Assembly (NCBI RefSeq): GCF_050948215.1
Contig: NW_027488636.1
Coordinates: forward strand, 186,001-250,000
Source of the DNA: Halictus rubicundus
Lineage: Eukaryota > Arthropoda > Insecta > Hymenoptera > Halictidae
Direction: 5' to 3'
DNA length: 64,000 nucleotides
Shown: piece after piece, positions 53,701 to 64,000 of the stretch
Layout: the number at the start of each line of letters is the position of its first letter
Numbering within the stretch: the first letter of the stretch is position 1
Notes under the pieces: generated by a model
The model's database searches: none
Told to the model about the DNA's origin: nothing
What the model saw: the letters and a program-made list of their open reading frames with translations, nothing else
Made by a program: the position numbers and the translations under genes

Positions 53701-56700
53701 TAGGATAGAGGATAGGATAGAGGATAGGATAGGATAGAGGAAAGGATAGGATAGAGAATAGGATATGATAGAGGATACGATAGGATAGAGGATAGTATAC
53801 GGTAGAGGACAGGATAAGATAGAGGATAGGATAGGATAGAGGATAGGATAGGATAGAGGATAGGATAGAGGATGGGATAGGATAGAGAATAGGATACCAT
53901 AGAGGATAGGATATGATAGAGGATAGGATTGGATAGAGGGTAGGATAGGATAGAGGATAGTATACGATAGAGGACAGGATAAGATAGAGGATAGGATAGG
54001 ATAGAGGATAGGATTGGATTGAGGATAGGATAGGATAGTGGATAGGATACGATAGAGGATAGGATAGGATAGAGTATAGGATTGGATTGAGGATAGGATA
54101 GGATAGAGGATAGGATAGGATAGAGGATAGGATAGGATTGAGGAGAGGATAGGATAGAGGATAGGATAGGATAGAGGATAGGATATGATAGAGGATATTA
54201 TAGGATAGAGGATAGGATTGGATAGTGGATAGGATACAGGATTGGATAGGATAGAGGATAGGATTGAGGATACGAAAGGATAGAGGATAGGATAGGATAG
54301 AGGATAGGATAGGAATGAGGATAGGATAGGATTGAGGATAGAATAGGGGATTGGATAGGATGGAGGATATAATAGGGGATTGGATAGGATAGAGGATAGA
54401 ATACGATAGAGGATAGGATAGGATAGAGGATAGGATAGGATAGAGGATAGGATATGATAGAGGATAGGATAGGATTGAGGATAGGATAGGATAGTGGATA
54501 GGATACGATAGAGCATATTATAGGATAAAGGATAGGATAGGATAGAGGATAGGATAAGATAGAGGATAGGATAGTATAGGATAGAGAGTAGGATAGGATA
54601 CATGGTATTCTAGGGTAGAGGATAGGATAGGGGATTGGATAGGATAGAGGATAGGATAGGATAGAGGATAGGATAGGATAGAGGATAGGATATGATAGAG
54701 GATAGGATAGGATTGAGGATAGGATAGGATAGTGGATAGGATACGATAGAGGATAGGATAGGATAGAGTATAGGATTGGATTGAGGATAGGATAGGATAG
54801 AGGATAGGATAGGATAGAGGATAGGATAGGATTGAGGAGAGGATAGGATAGAGGATAGGATAGGATAGAGGATAGGATATGATAGAGGATATTATAGGAT
54901 AGAGGATAGGATTGGATAGTGGATAGGATAGGATTGAGGATAGGATGGGATAGAAGATACTATATTATAGAGGAAAGGATAGGATAGAGGATAGGATAGG
55001 ACAGAGGATATAATAGGGGATTGGATAGGATAGAGGATAGAATACGATAGAGGATAGGATAGGATAGAGGATAGGATAGGATAGAGGATAGGATATGATA
55101 GAGGATAGGATAGGATTGAGGATAGGATAGGATAGTGGATAGGATACGATAGAGGATAGGATAGGATAGAGTATAGGATTGGATTGAGGATAGGATAGGA
55201 TAGTGGATAGGATAAGATAGAGCATAGGATAGAATAGAGTACAGGATAGGATAGAGGATAGGATAGGATAGAGGATAGGATAGGATTGAGGATAGGATAG
55301 GATAGAGGATAGGATATGATAGAGGATAGGATAGGATAGAGAATTGGATAGGATAGAGGATAGGATAGGATAGAGGATAGGATAGGGGATTGATAGGATA
55401 GAGATTAGGATGGGATAGAGGATATTATAGGATAGAGGATAGGATAGGATAGAGGAAAGGATAGTATAGAGGATAGGATTGGATAGAGGATAAGATAGGA
55501 TAGAGGATAGGATAAGATAGAGGACAGGATAGGATAGAGGATAGGATACGATAGAGGATAGGATAGGATAGAGTATAGGATACGATAGAGGATAGGATAG
55601 GATAGAGTATAGGATAGGATAGAGGATAGGATAGGATAGGATAGGATAGGATAGAGGAGAGGATAGGATAGAGGATAGGATAGGATAGAGGATAGGATAG
55701 AGGAAAGGATAGAGGATAGGATAGGATAGAGGATATTATAGGATAGAGGATAGGATTGGATTGTGGATAGGATAGGATAGAGGATAGAATAGGATAGAGG
55801 ATAGGATAGAGGAAAGGATTGGATTGAGGATAGGATAGGATAGTGGATAGGATAAGATAGAGGATAGGATAGAATAGAGTACAGGATAGGATAGAGGATA
55901 AGATAGGATAGAGGATAGGATAGGATTGAGGATAGGATAGGATTGAGGAGAGGATAGGATAGGATAGAGGATAGGATAGAGGAAAGGATATAGGATAGGA
56001 TAGGATAGGATAGGATTGAGGATAGGATAGGGGATTGGATAGGATGGAGGATAGGATAGGATGGAGGATAGGATAGGATAGGATTGAGGATAGGATAGGA
56101 TAGAGGATTGGATAGGATAGAGGATAGGATAGAGGATTGGATAGGATAGAGGATAGGATACGATAGAAGATAGGATACGATAGAGGATAGGATATGATAG
56201 AGGATAGGATAGGATATGAGATTGAATAGGATAGAGGATAGGATAGGATAGGGCATAGGATAGGATTGAGGAGAGGATAGGATAGAGGATAGGATAGAGG
56301 ATAGGATAGGATTGAGGAGAGGATAGGATAGGGGATAGGATAGGATAGAGGATAGGATAGGATAGAGGATAGGATAGGATAGAGAATAAGGATAGGATAG
56401 AGGTTAGGTTAGGATTGAGGATAGGATAGGATTGAGGAGAGGATAGGATAGAGGATAGGATAGGATAGGATAGAGTATGGGATAGGATAGAGGATAGGAT
56501 ATGATAGAGGATAGGATAGGATAGAGAATTGGATAGGATAGAGGATAGGATAGGATAGACGATAGGATAGGGGATTGATAGGATAGAGATTAGGATGGGA
56601 TAGAGGATATTATAGGATAGAGAATAGGATAGGATAGAGGATAGGATAGGATAGAGGATAGGATAGGGGATTGATAGGATAGAGATTAGGATGGGATAGA

Positions 56701-56734
56701 GGATATTATAGGATAGAGGATAGGATGGGATAGA

Positions 56735-57325
56735 GGATAGGATAGGATAGAGGATAGGATAGGATAGACGATAGGATAGGATAGAGGATAGGATAGGATA
56801 GTGGATAGGATAGGATAGAGCATACGATAGAGGATAGGATAGGATAGGATAGAGAATAGGATAGGATACATGGTATTATAGGGTTGAGGATAGGATAGGG
56901 TAGAGGATAGGATAGGGGATTGGATAGGATAGAGCATACGATAGTGGATAGGATAGGATAGAGGATAGGATAGGATAGAGTATAGGATAGGATAGAGGAT
57001 AGGATAGGATAGGATAGGATAGGATAGAGGAGAGGATAGGATAGAGGATAGGATAGGATAGAGGTTAGGATAGAGGAAAGGATAGAGGATAGGATAGGAT
57101 AGGATAGAGGATATTATAGGATAGAGGATAGGGTTGGATTGTGGATAGGATAGGATAGAGGATAGGATAGAGGAAAGGATAGAGGATAGGATAGGATAGG
57201 ATAGGATTGAGGATAGGATAGGGGATTGGATAGGATGGAGGATAGGATAGGATGGAGGATAGGATAGGATAGGATTGAGGATAGGATAGGATAGAGGATT
57301 GGATAGGATAGAGGATAGGATAGAG
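56735..57325. repeat. Segmental copy 1 of the 4,166-bp-offset pair
   Basis: Matches 60,901-61,491, with the landmark at 56,868 against 61,034. Both include gagggttgg-type satellite with gggttggattgtgg and the gaggaaaggatagagg string. A few substitutions occur, such as gaggttagg near 57,061 against gaggatagg in the partner. Confidence 0.8.
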
Positions 57326-58139
57326 GATAGGATACGATAGAAGATAGGATACGATAGAGGATAGGATATGATAGAGGATAGGATAGGATATGAGATTGAA
57401 TAGGATAGAGGATAGGATAGGATAGAGGATAGGATAGGATTGAGGAGAGGATAGGATAGAGGATAGGATAGAGGATAGGATAGAGGATAGGATAGGATTG
57501 AGGAGAGGATAGGATAGAGGATAGGATAGGATAGAGGATAGGATAGGATAGAGGATAGGATAGGATAGAGAATAGGATAGGATAGAGGTTAGGTTAGGAT
57601 TGAGGATAGGATAGGATTGAGGATAGGATACGATAGAGGATAGGATATGATAGAGGATAGGATAGGATATGAGATTGAATAGGATAGAGGATAGGATAGG
57701 ATAGGGCATAGGATAGGATTGAGGAGAGGATAGGATAGAGGATAGGATAGAGGATAGGATAGGATTGAGGAGAGGATAGGATAGGGGATAGGATAGGATA
57801 GAGGATAGGATAGGATAGAGGATAGGATAGGATAGAGAATAGGATAGGATAGAGGTTAGGTTAGGATTGAGATAGGATAGGATTGAGGAGAGGATAGGAT
57901 AGAGGATAGGATAGGATAGAGGATACTATAGGATAGAGGATACGATAGGATTGAGGATAGGATAGGATAGGATTGAGGATAGGATAGGGGATTGGATAGG
58001 ATGGAGGATAGGATAGGATGAGGATAGGATAGGGTAGGATTGAGGATAGGATAGGATAGAGGATAGGATAGGATAGAGGATAGGATAGAGGATTGGATAC
58101 GATAGAGGATAGGATAGAGGATAGGATAGGATAGAGGAT

Positions 58140-58586
58140 AGCATTGGATTGAGGATAGGATAGGATAGAGGATAGAATAGGATAGAGAAGAGTATAGGAT
58201 AAGATAGTGGATATGATAAGATAGAGGATAGGATAGAATAGAGGACAGGATAGGATAGAGGATAAGATAGGATAGAGGATAGGATAGGATAGAGGATAGG
58301 ATAGGATAGAGGATAGGATAGGATATAGAATAGGATAGGATAGAGGATAGGTTAGGATTGAGGATAGGATAGGATTAAGGATAGGATAGGGGATAGGATA
58401 TGATAGAGTATAGGATTGGATAGTGGATAGGATAGGATAGAGCATACGATAGAGGATTGGATAGGATAGGATAGAGAATAGGATAGGATACATGGTATTA
58501 TAGGGTAGAGGATAGGATAGGGGATTGGATAGGATAGAGGATAGGATAGGATAGAGCATACGATAGTGCATAGGATAGGATAGGAT
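58140..58586. repeat. Segmental copy 1 of the 1,763-bp-offset pair
   Basis: Matches 59,907-60,349, with the landmark at 58,490 against 60,253. The offset is 1,767 at the left end, so small non-17-bp indels (for example tatagaatagg against tatagaattagg) have occurred here. Those are unusual in this array. Confidence 0.75.
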
Positions 58587-58754
58587 AGAGAATAGGATAG
58601 GATAGAGGATAGGATAGGATAGAGGATAGGATAGGATAGAGAATAGGATAGGATAGAGGTTAGGTTAGGATTGAGGATAGGATAGGATTGAGGAGAGGAT
58701 AGGATAGAGGATAGGATAGGATAGAGGATAGGATAGGATAGAGGATAGGATATG

Positions 58755-59454
58755 ATAGAGGATAGGATAGGATAGAGAATTGGATAGGATAGAGGATAGG
58801 ATAGGATAGACGATAGGATAGGGGATTGATAGGATAGAGATTAGGATGGGATAGAGGATATTATAGGATAGAGGATAGGGTTTATAGAGAATAGGATAGG
58901 ATAGAGGATAGGATAGGATAGAGGATAGGATAGGGGATTGATAGGATAGAGATTAGGATGGGATAGAGGATAGGATAGGATAGAGGATAGGATAGGATAG
59001 ACGATAGGATAGGATAGAGGATAGGATAGGATAGTGGATAGGATAGGATAGAGCATACGATAGAGGATAGGATAGGATAGGATAGAGAATAGGATAGTAT
59101 ACATGGTATTATAGGGTTGAGGATAGGATAGGGTAGAGGATAGGATAGGGGATTGGATAGGATAGAGCATACGATAGTGGATAGAATAGGATAGAGGATA
59201 GGATAGGATAGAGAATAGGATAGGATAGATGATAGGATAGGATAGAGGATAGGATAGGATAGAGGATAGGATAGAGGATTGGATACGATAGAGGATAGGA
59301 TACGATAGAGGATAGGATAGGATAGAGGATAGCATTGGATTGATGGTAGGATAGGATAGAGGATAGAATAGGATAGAGTATAGGATAGGATAGTGGATAT
59401 GATAAGATAGAGGATAGGATAGAATAGAGGACAGGATAGGATAGAGGATAGGAT
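58755..59454. repeat. Segmental copy 1 of the 3,557-bp-offset pair
   Basis: Matches 62,312-63,011 over 700 bp: ggggattgatagg at 58,821 against 62,378, the rare gggtttatag at 58,878 against 62,435, the landmark at 59,101 against 62,658. One substitution is visible just before the landmark (gtatacatgg here, ggatacatgg in the partner). The part around the landmark recurs also at 60,522 (offset 1,421). Confidence 0.85.
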
Positions 59455-59906
59455 AGGATAGAGGATAGGATATGATAGAGGATAGGATAGGATAGAGAAT
59501 TGGATAGGATAGAGGATAGGGATAGACGATAGGATAGGGGATTGATAGGATAGAGATTAGGATGGGATAGAGGATATTATAGGATAGAGGATAGGATAGG
59601 ATAGAGGATAGGATAGGATAGAGGATAGGATAGGATAGACGATAGGATAGGATAGAGGATAGGATAGGATAGTGGATAGGATAGGATAGAGCATACGATG
59701 GAGGATAGGCTAGGATAGGATTGAGAATAGGATAGGATACATGGTATTATAGGGTTGAGGGGTAGGATAGGGTAGAGGATAGGATAGGGGATTGGATAGG
59801 ATAGAGCATACGATAGTGGATAGGATAGGATAGAGGATAGGATAGGATAGAGAATAGGATAGGATAGATGATAGGATAGGATAGAGGATAGGATAGGATA
59901 GAGGAT

Positions 59907-60349
59907 AGCATTGGATTGAGGATAGGATAGGATAGAGGATAGAATAGGATAGAGTATAGGATAAGATAGTGGATATGATAAGATAGAGGATAGGATAGAA
60001 TAGAGGACAGGATAGGATAGAGGATAAGATAGGATAGAGGATAGGATAGGATAGAGGATAGGATAGGATAGAGGATAGGATAGGATATAGAATTAGGATA
60101 GGATAGAGGATAGGTTAGGATTGAGGATAGGATAGGATTAAGGATAGGATAGGGGATAGGATATGATAGAGTATAGGATTGGATAGTGGATAGGATAGGA
60201 TAGAGCATACGATAGAGGATTGGATAGGATAGGATAGAGAATAGGATAGGATACATGGTATTATAGGGTAGAGGATAGGATAGGGGATTGGATAGGATAG
60301 AGGATAGGATAGGATAGAGCATACGATAGTGCATAGGATAGGATAGGAT
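59907..60349. repeat. Segmental copy 2 of the 1,763-bp-offset pair
   Basis: Partner of 58,140-58,586. It diverges at gagagaatagg near 60,352. Confidence 0.75.
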
Positions 60350-60900
60350 AGAGAGAATAGGATAGGATAGAGGATAGGATAGGATAGAGGATAGGATAGG
60401 ATAGAGGATAGGATAGGATAGACGATAGGATAGGATAGAGGATAGGATAGGATAGTGGATAGGACAGGATAGAGCATACGATAGAGGATAGGATAGGATA
60501 GGATAGAGAATAGGATAGGATACATGGTATTATAGGGTTGAGGATAGGATAGGGTAGAGGATAGGATAGGGGTTTGGATAGGATAGAGCATACGATAGTG
60601 GATAGAATAGGATAGAGGATAGGATAGGATAGAGAATAGGATAGGATAGATGATAGGATAGGATAGAGGATAGGATAGGATAGAGGATAGGATAGAGGAT
60701 TGGATACGATAGAGGATAGGATACGATAGAGGATAGGATAGGATAGAGGATAGCATTGGATTGATGGTAGGATAGGATAGAGGATAGAATAGGATAGAGT
60801 ATAGGATAGGATAGTGGATATGATAAGATAGAGGATAGGATAGAATAGAGGACAGGATAGGATAGAGGATAAGATAGGATAGAGGATAGGATAGGATAGA

Positions 60901-61491
60901 GGATAGGATAGGATAGAGGATAGGATAGGATAGACGATAGGATAGGATAGAGGATAGGATAGGATAGTGGATAGGATAGGATAGAGCATACGATAGAGGA
61001 TAGGATAGGATAGGATAGAGAATAGGATAGGATACATGGTATTATAGGGTTGAGGATAGGATAGGGTAGAGGATAGGATAGGGGATTGGATAGGATAGAG
61101 CATACGATAGTGGATAGGATAGGATAGAGGATAGGATAGGATAGAGTATAGGATAGGATAGAGGATAGGATAGGATAGGATAGGATAGAGGAGAGGATAG
61201 GATAGAGGATAGGATAGGATGGAGGATAGGATAGAGGAAAGGATAGAGGATAGGATAGGATAGGATAGAGGATATTATAGGATAGAGGATAGGGTTGGAT
61301 TGTGGATAGGATAGGATAGAGGATAGGATAGAGGAAAGGATAGAGGATAGGATAGGATAGGATAGGATTGAGGATAGGATAGGGGATTGGATAGGATGGA
61401 GGATAGGATAGGATGGAGGATAGGATAGGATAGGATTGAGGATAGGATAGGATAGAGGATTGGATAGGATAGAGGATAGGATAGAGGATTG
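60901..61491. repeat. Segmental copy 2 of the 4,166-bp-offset pair
   Basis: Partner of 56,735-57,325. It ends where this copy adds repeated gaggattgg units (61,456-61,520). Confidence 0.8.
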
Positions 61492-61932
61492 GATAGGATA
61501 GAGGATAGGATAGAGGATTGGATAGGATAGAGGATAGGATACGATAGAAGATAGGATACGATAGAGGATAGGATATGATAGAGGATAGGATAGGATATGA
61601 GATTGAATAGGATAGAGGATAGGATAGGATAGAGGATAGGATAGGATTGAGGAGAGGATAGGATAGAGGATAGGATAGAGGATAGAATAGAGGATAGGAT
61701 AGGATTGAGGAGAGGATAGGATAGAGGATAGGATAGGATAGAGGATAGGATAGGATAGAGGATAGGATAGGATAGAGAATAGGATAGGATAGAGGTTAGG
61801 TTAGGATTGAGGATAGGATAGGATTGAGGAGAGGATAGGATAGGATAGAGGATAGGATAGGATATAGGATAGGATATGATAGAGGATAGGATAGGATAGA
61901 GAATTGGATAGGATAGAGGATAGGATAGGGTA

Positions 61933-61980
61933 GAGGATAGGATAGAGGATAGGATAGAGGATAGGATAGAGGATAGGATA
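61933..61980. repeat. Tract of 12-bp units in domain E
   Basis: gagg starts at 61,933, 61,945, 61,957 and 61,969; the next is 17 bp away at 61,986. Confidence 0.85.
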
Positions 61981-62311
61981 GGATAGAGGATAGGATACGA
62001 TAGAGGATAGGATACGATAGAGGATAGGATATGATAGAGGATAGGATAGGATATGAGATTGAATAGGATAGGGGATAGGATAGGATAGAGGATAGGATAG
62101 GATTGAGGAGAGGATAGGATAGAGGATAGGATAGAGGATAGGATAGGATTGAGGAGAGGATAGGATAGAGGATAGGATAGGATAGAGAATAGGATAGGAT
62201 AGAGGTTAGGTTAGGATTGAGGATAGGATAGGATTGAGGAGAGGACAGGATAGAGGATAGGATAGGATAGAGGATAGGATAGGGGATTGATAGGATAGAG
62301 ATTAGGATGGG

Positions 62312-63011
62312 ATAGAGGATAGGATAGGATAGAGAATTGGATAGGATAGAGGATAGGATAGGATAGACGATAGGATAGGGGATTGATAGGATAGAGATTA
62401 GGATGGGATAGAGGATATTATAGGATAGAGGATAGGGTTTATAGAGAATAGGATAGGATAGAGGATAGGATAGGATAGAGGATAGGATAGGGGATTGATA
62501 GGATAGAGATTAGGATGGGATAGAGGATAGGATAGGATAGAGGATAGGATAGGATAGACGATAGGATAGGATAGAGGATAGGATAGGATAGTGGATAGGA
62601 TAGGATAGAGCATACGATAGAGGATAGGATAGGATAGGATAGAGAATAGGATAGGATACATGGTATTATAGGGTTGAGGATAGGATAGGGTAGAGGATAG
62701 GATAGGGGATTGGATAGGATAGAGCATACGATAGTGGATAGAATAGGATAGAGGATAGGATAGGATAGAGAATAGGATAGGATAGATGATAGGATAGGAT
62801 AGAGGATAGGATAGGATAGAGGATAGGATAGAGGATTGGATACGATAGAGGATAGGATACGATAGAGGATAGGATAGGATAGAGGATAGCATTGGATTGA
62901 TGGTAGGATAGGATAGAGGATAGAATAGGATAGAGTATAGGATAGGATAGTGGATATGATAAGATAGAGGATAGGATAGAATAGAGGACAGGATAGGATA
63001 GAGGATAAGAT
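62312..63011. repeat. Segmental copy 2 of the 3,557-bp-offset pair
   Basis: Partner of 58,755-59,454. It diverges at gaggataag near 63,004-63,011. Confidence 0.85.
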
Positions 63012-64000
63012 AGGATAGAGGATAGGATAGGATAGAGGATAGGATAGGATAGAGGATAGGATAGGATAGAGAATAGGATAGGATAGAGGATAGGTTAGGA
63101 TTGAGGATAGGATAGGATTGAGGATAGGATAGGGGATTGGATAGGATGGAGGATAGGATAGGATGGAGGATAGGATAGGATAGGATTGAGGATAGGATAG
63201 GATACAGGACAGGATAGGATAGAGGATAGGATAGAGGATTGGATAGGATAGAGGATAGGATACGATAGAAGATAGGATACGATAGAGGATAGGATATGAT
63301 AGAGGATAGGATAGGATATGAGATTGAATAGGATAGAGGATAGGATAGGATAGAGAATAGGATAGGATTGAGGAGAGGATAGGATAGAGGATAGGATAGA
63401 GGATAGGATAGGATTGAGGAGAGGATAGGATAGAGAATAGGATATGATAGAGGATAGGATAGGATAGAGAATTGGATAGGATAGAGGATAGGATAGGGGA
63501 TTGATAGGATAGAGATTAGGATGGGATAGAGGATATTATAGGATAGAGGATAGTGTAGGATAGAGAATAGGATAGGATAGAGGATAGGATATAATAGGAT
63601 AGAGAATAGGATAGGATACATAGTATTCTAGGGTAGAGGATAGGATAGGGGATTGGATAGGATAGAGGATAGGATAGGATAGAGCATACGATAGTGCATA
63701 GGATAGGATAGGATAGAGAATAGGATAGGATAGAAGATAGGATAGGGTAGAGGATAGGATAGAGGATAGGATAGAGGATAGGATAGGATAGAGGATAGGA
63801 TACGATAGAAGATAGGATACGATAGAGGATAGGATATGATAGAGGATAGGATAGGATATGAGATTGAATAGGATAGGGGATAGGATAGGATAGAGGATAG
63901 GATAGGATTGAGGAGAGGATAGGATAGAGGATAGGATGGAGGATAGGATAGAGGATAGGATAGGATTGAGGAGAGGATAGGATAGAATACAGTACAGGAT

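Larger units (their letters stand above)
46801..54300. repeat. Domain D satellite
   Basis: The landmark takes the form acatggtattatggggtag at 48,439, 49,048, 49,844, 50,453, 51,676 and 52,979. A transitional form, acatggtattataggatag, is at 46,849. Other markers are atatatgagattg, gatgcgatagaagatacg, agaatactatagacg, ggtttaataagagg and gattgtattgagg. Spacing of the landmark is 609, 796, 609, 1,223 and 1,303 bp, reflecting a 1,405-bp higher-order period that later shortens. Confidence 0.7.
1..64000. repeat. 17-bp GGATA-derived satellite array spanning the whole window
   Basis: The entire window is built from a head-to-tail unit ggataggataggataga (5+5+7 bp). The consensus is 7 A, 7 G, 3 T and no C, giving complete strand asymmetry. 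Units vary by substitution (common ones: ggat to cgat, gagg to gtgg, ggata to ggatt, gagg to gaat) and by the number of pentamers between heptamers (12-, 17- and 22-bp spacings). Orientation never switches, and no unique DNA separates units. Both ends of the window are inside the array. No gene, RNA gene, promoter or mobile element is visible in it. A long satellite with higher-order copies is a eukaryotic heterochromatin feature; assigning it to a specific chromosome region or species would be guesswork. Confidence 0.97.
54301..64000. repeat. Domain E satellite, running off the window
   Basis: Marked by ggggattgataggatagag followed by attaggatggg, by gagattgaatagg, and by acatggtattatagggttga (56,868, 59,101, 59,739, 60,522, 61,034, 62,658). 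Versions with agggtagagg lie at 58,490 and 60,253. Odd forms are tattctagg at 54,600 and acatagtattctagg at 63,618. It contains shuffled copies with offsets 1,421, 1,763, 3,557 and 4,166 bp. The array is still running at base 64,000. Confidence 0.7.

Noticed and set aside
1..64000. Telomeric repeat array (resemblance of TAGGA to TTAGG-type telomere repeats)
   Set aside because: The pentamer is GGATA, not TTAGG or TTAGGG, and the 17-bp compound unit with higher-order copies is unlike a telomere. A subtelomeric location remains possible but cannot be shown.
1..64000. CRISPR array
   Set aside because: There are no unique spacers between repeats; the whole sequence is repeat.
1..64000. GATA-factor binding array or Bkm-type (GATA)n repeat
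   Set aside because: The unit is GGATA, so most sites have G before GATA and do not fit WGATAR. Only scattered variants (tgataag, agataag, agatag) fit. It is not a tetranucleotide GATA repeat. Binding is possible but not supported by sequence alone.
1..64000. tRNA, rRNA, transposon, inverted terminal repeat or inverted satellite segments
   Set aside because: Reading through both strands gave no departure from the GGATA-type repeat, no T/C-rich stretch on the plus strand that would mark an inversion, and no unique sequence long enough for any such element.

Overview
The whole 64 kb is one uninterrupted tandem-repeat (satellite) array. I find no gene, RNA gene, transposon or unique-sequence island anywhere in it. 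The basic unit is 17 bp, ggataggataggataga on the plus strand: two GGATA pentamers followed by a GGATAGA heptamer. The consensus contains no C, so the plus strand is almost pure A/G/T and the minus strand almost pure T/C/A. All repeats run in the same direction; I saw no inverted segment. Such a long satellite array with higher-order structure points to a eukaryotic heterochromatic block (pericentromeric, subtelomeric or sex-chromosome) assembled from long reads. The species cannot be told from the sequence. Both window edges lie inside the array, so it extends further on both sides.

Layout, using shared variant motifs as landmarks. (A) About 1-18,640: marked by the 20-mer agatgatattatagtaaaga and by ggggactgg. 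It is interrupted by two nearly identical blocks of B type at about 1,951-4,340 and 14,237-16,626. (B) About 18,641-39,000: marked by agtataggattggattgagg, acatggtattatag and agcatacgatagtgg. (C) About 39,001-46,800: marked by acatggtataatag and ggataagtaagagg. (D) About 46,801-54,300: marked by acatggtattatgggg, atatatgagattg and agaatactatag. (E) About 54,301-64,000: marked by ggggattgataggatagag and acatggtattatagggttga. Domain limits are approximate.

Superimposed on the 17-bp unit are many segmental copies that keep constant offsets: 5,040 bp (1.24 kb with no difference seen), 12,286/12,303 bp (3.7 kb), 4,795, 1,687, 7,038, 2,837 (2.6 kb tandem pair), 1,405, 3,557 and 4,166 bp. Offsets often change within a copy by exactly 17 bp, which means copies gain or lose whole units. 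This is the pattern expected from repeated unequal exchange or amplification.

The very long minus-strand open frames (up to 1,070 codons, 10,211-13,423) are by-products of the repeat. The 17-bp unit has no stop on the minus strand in any phase and, since 17 is not a multiple of 3, all three frames read the same 17-residue peptide period (YPILSSILSYPLSYPIL). I do not annotate any of them as genes.
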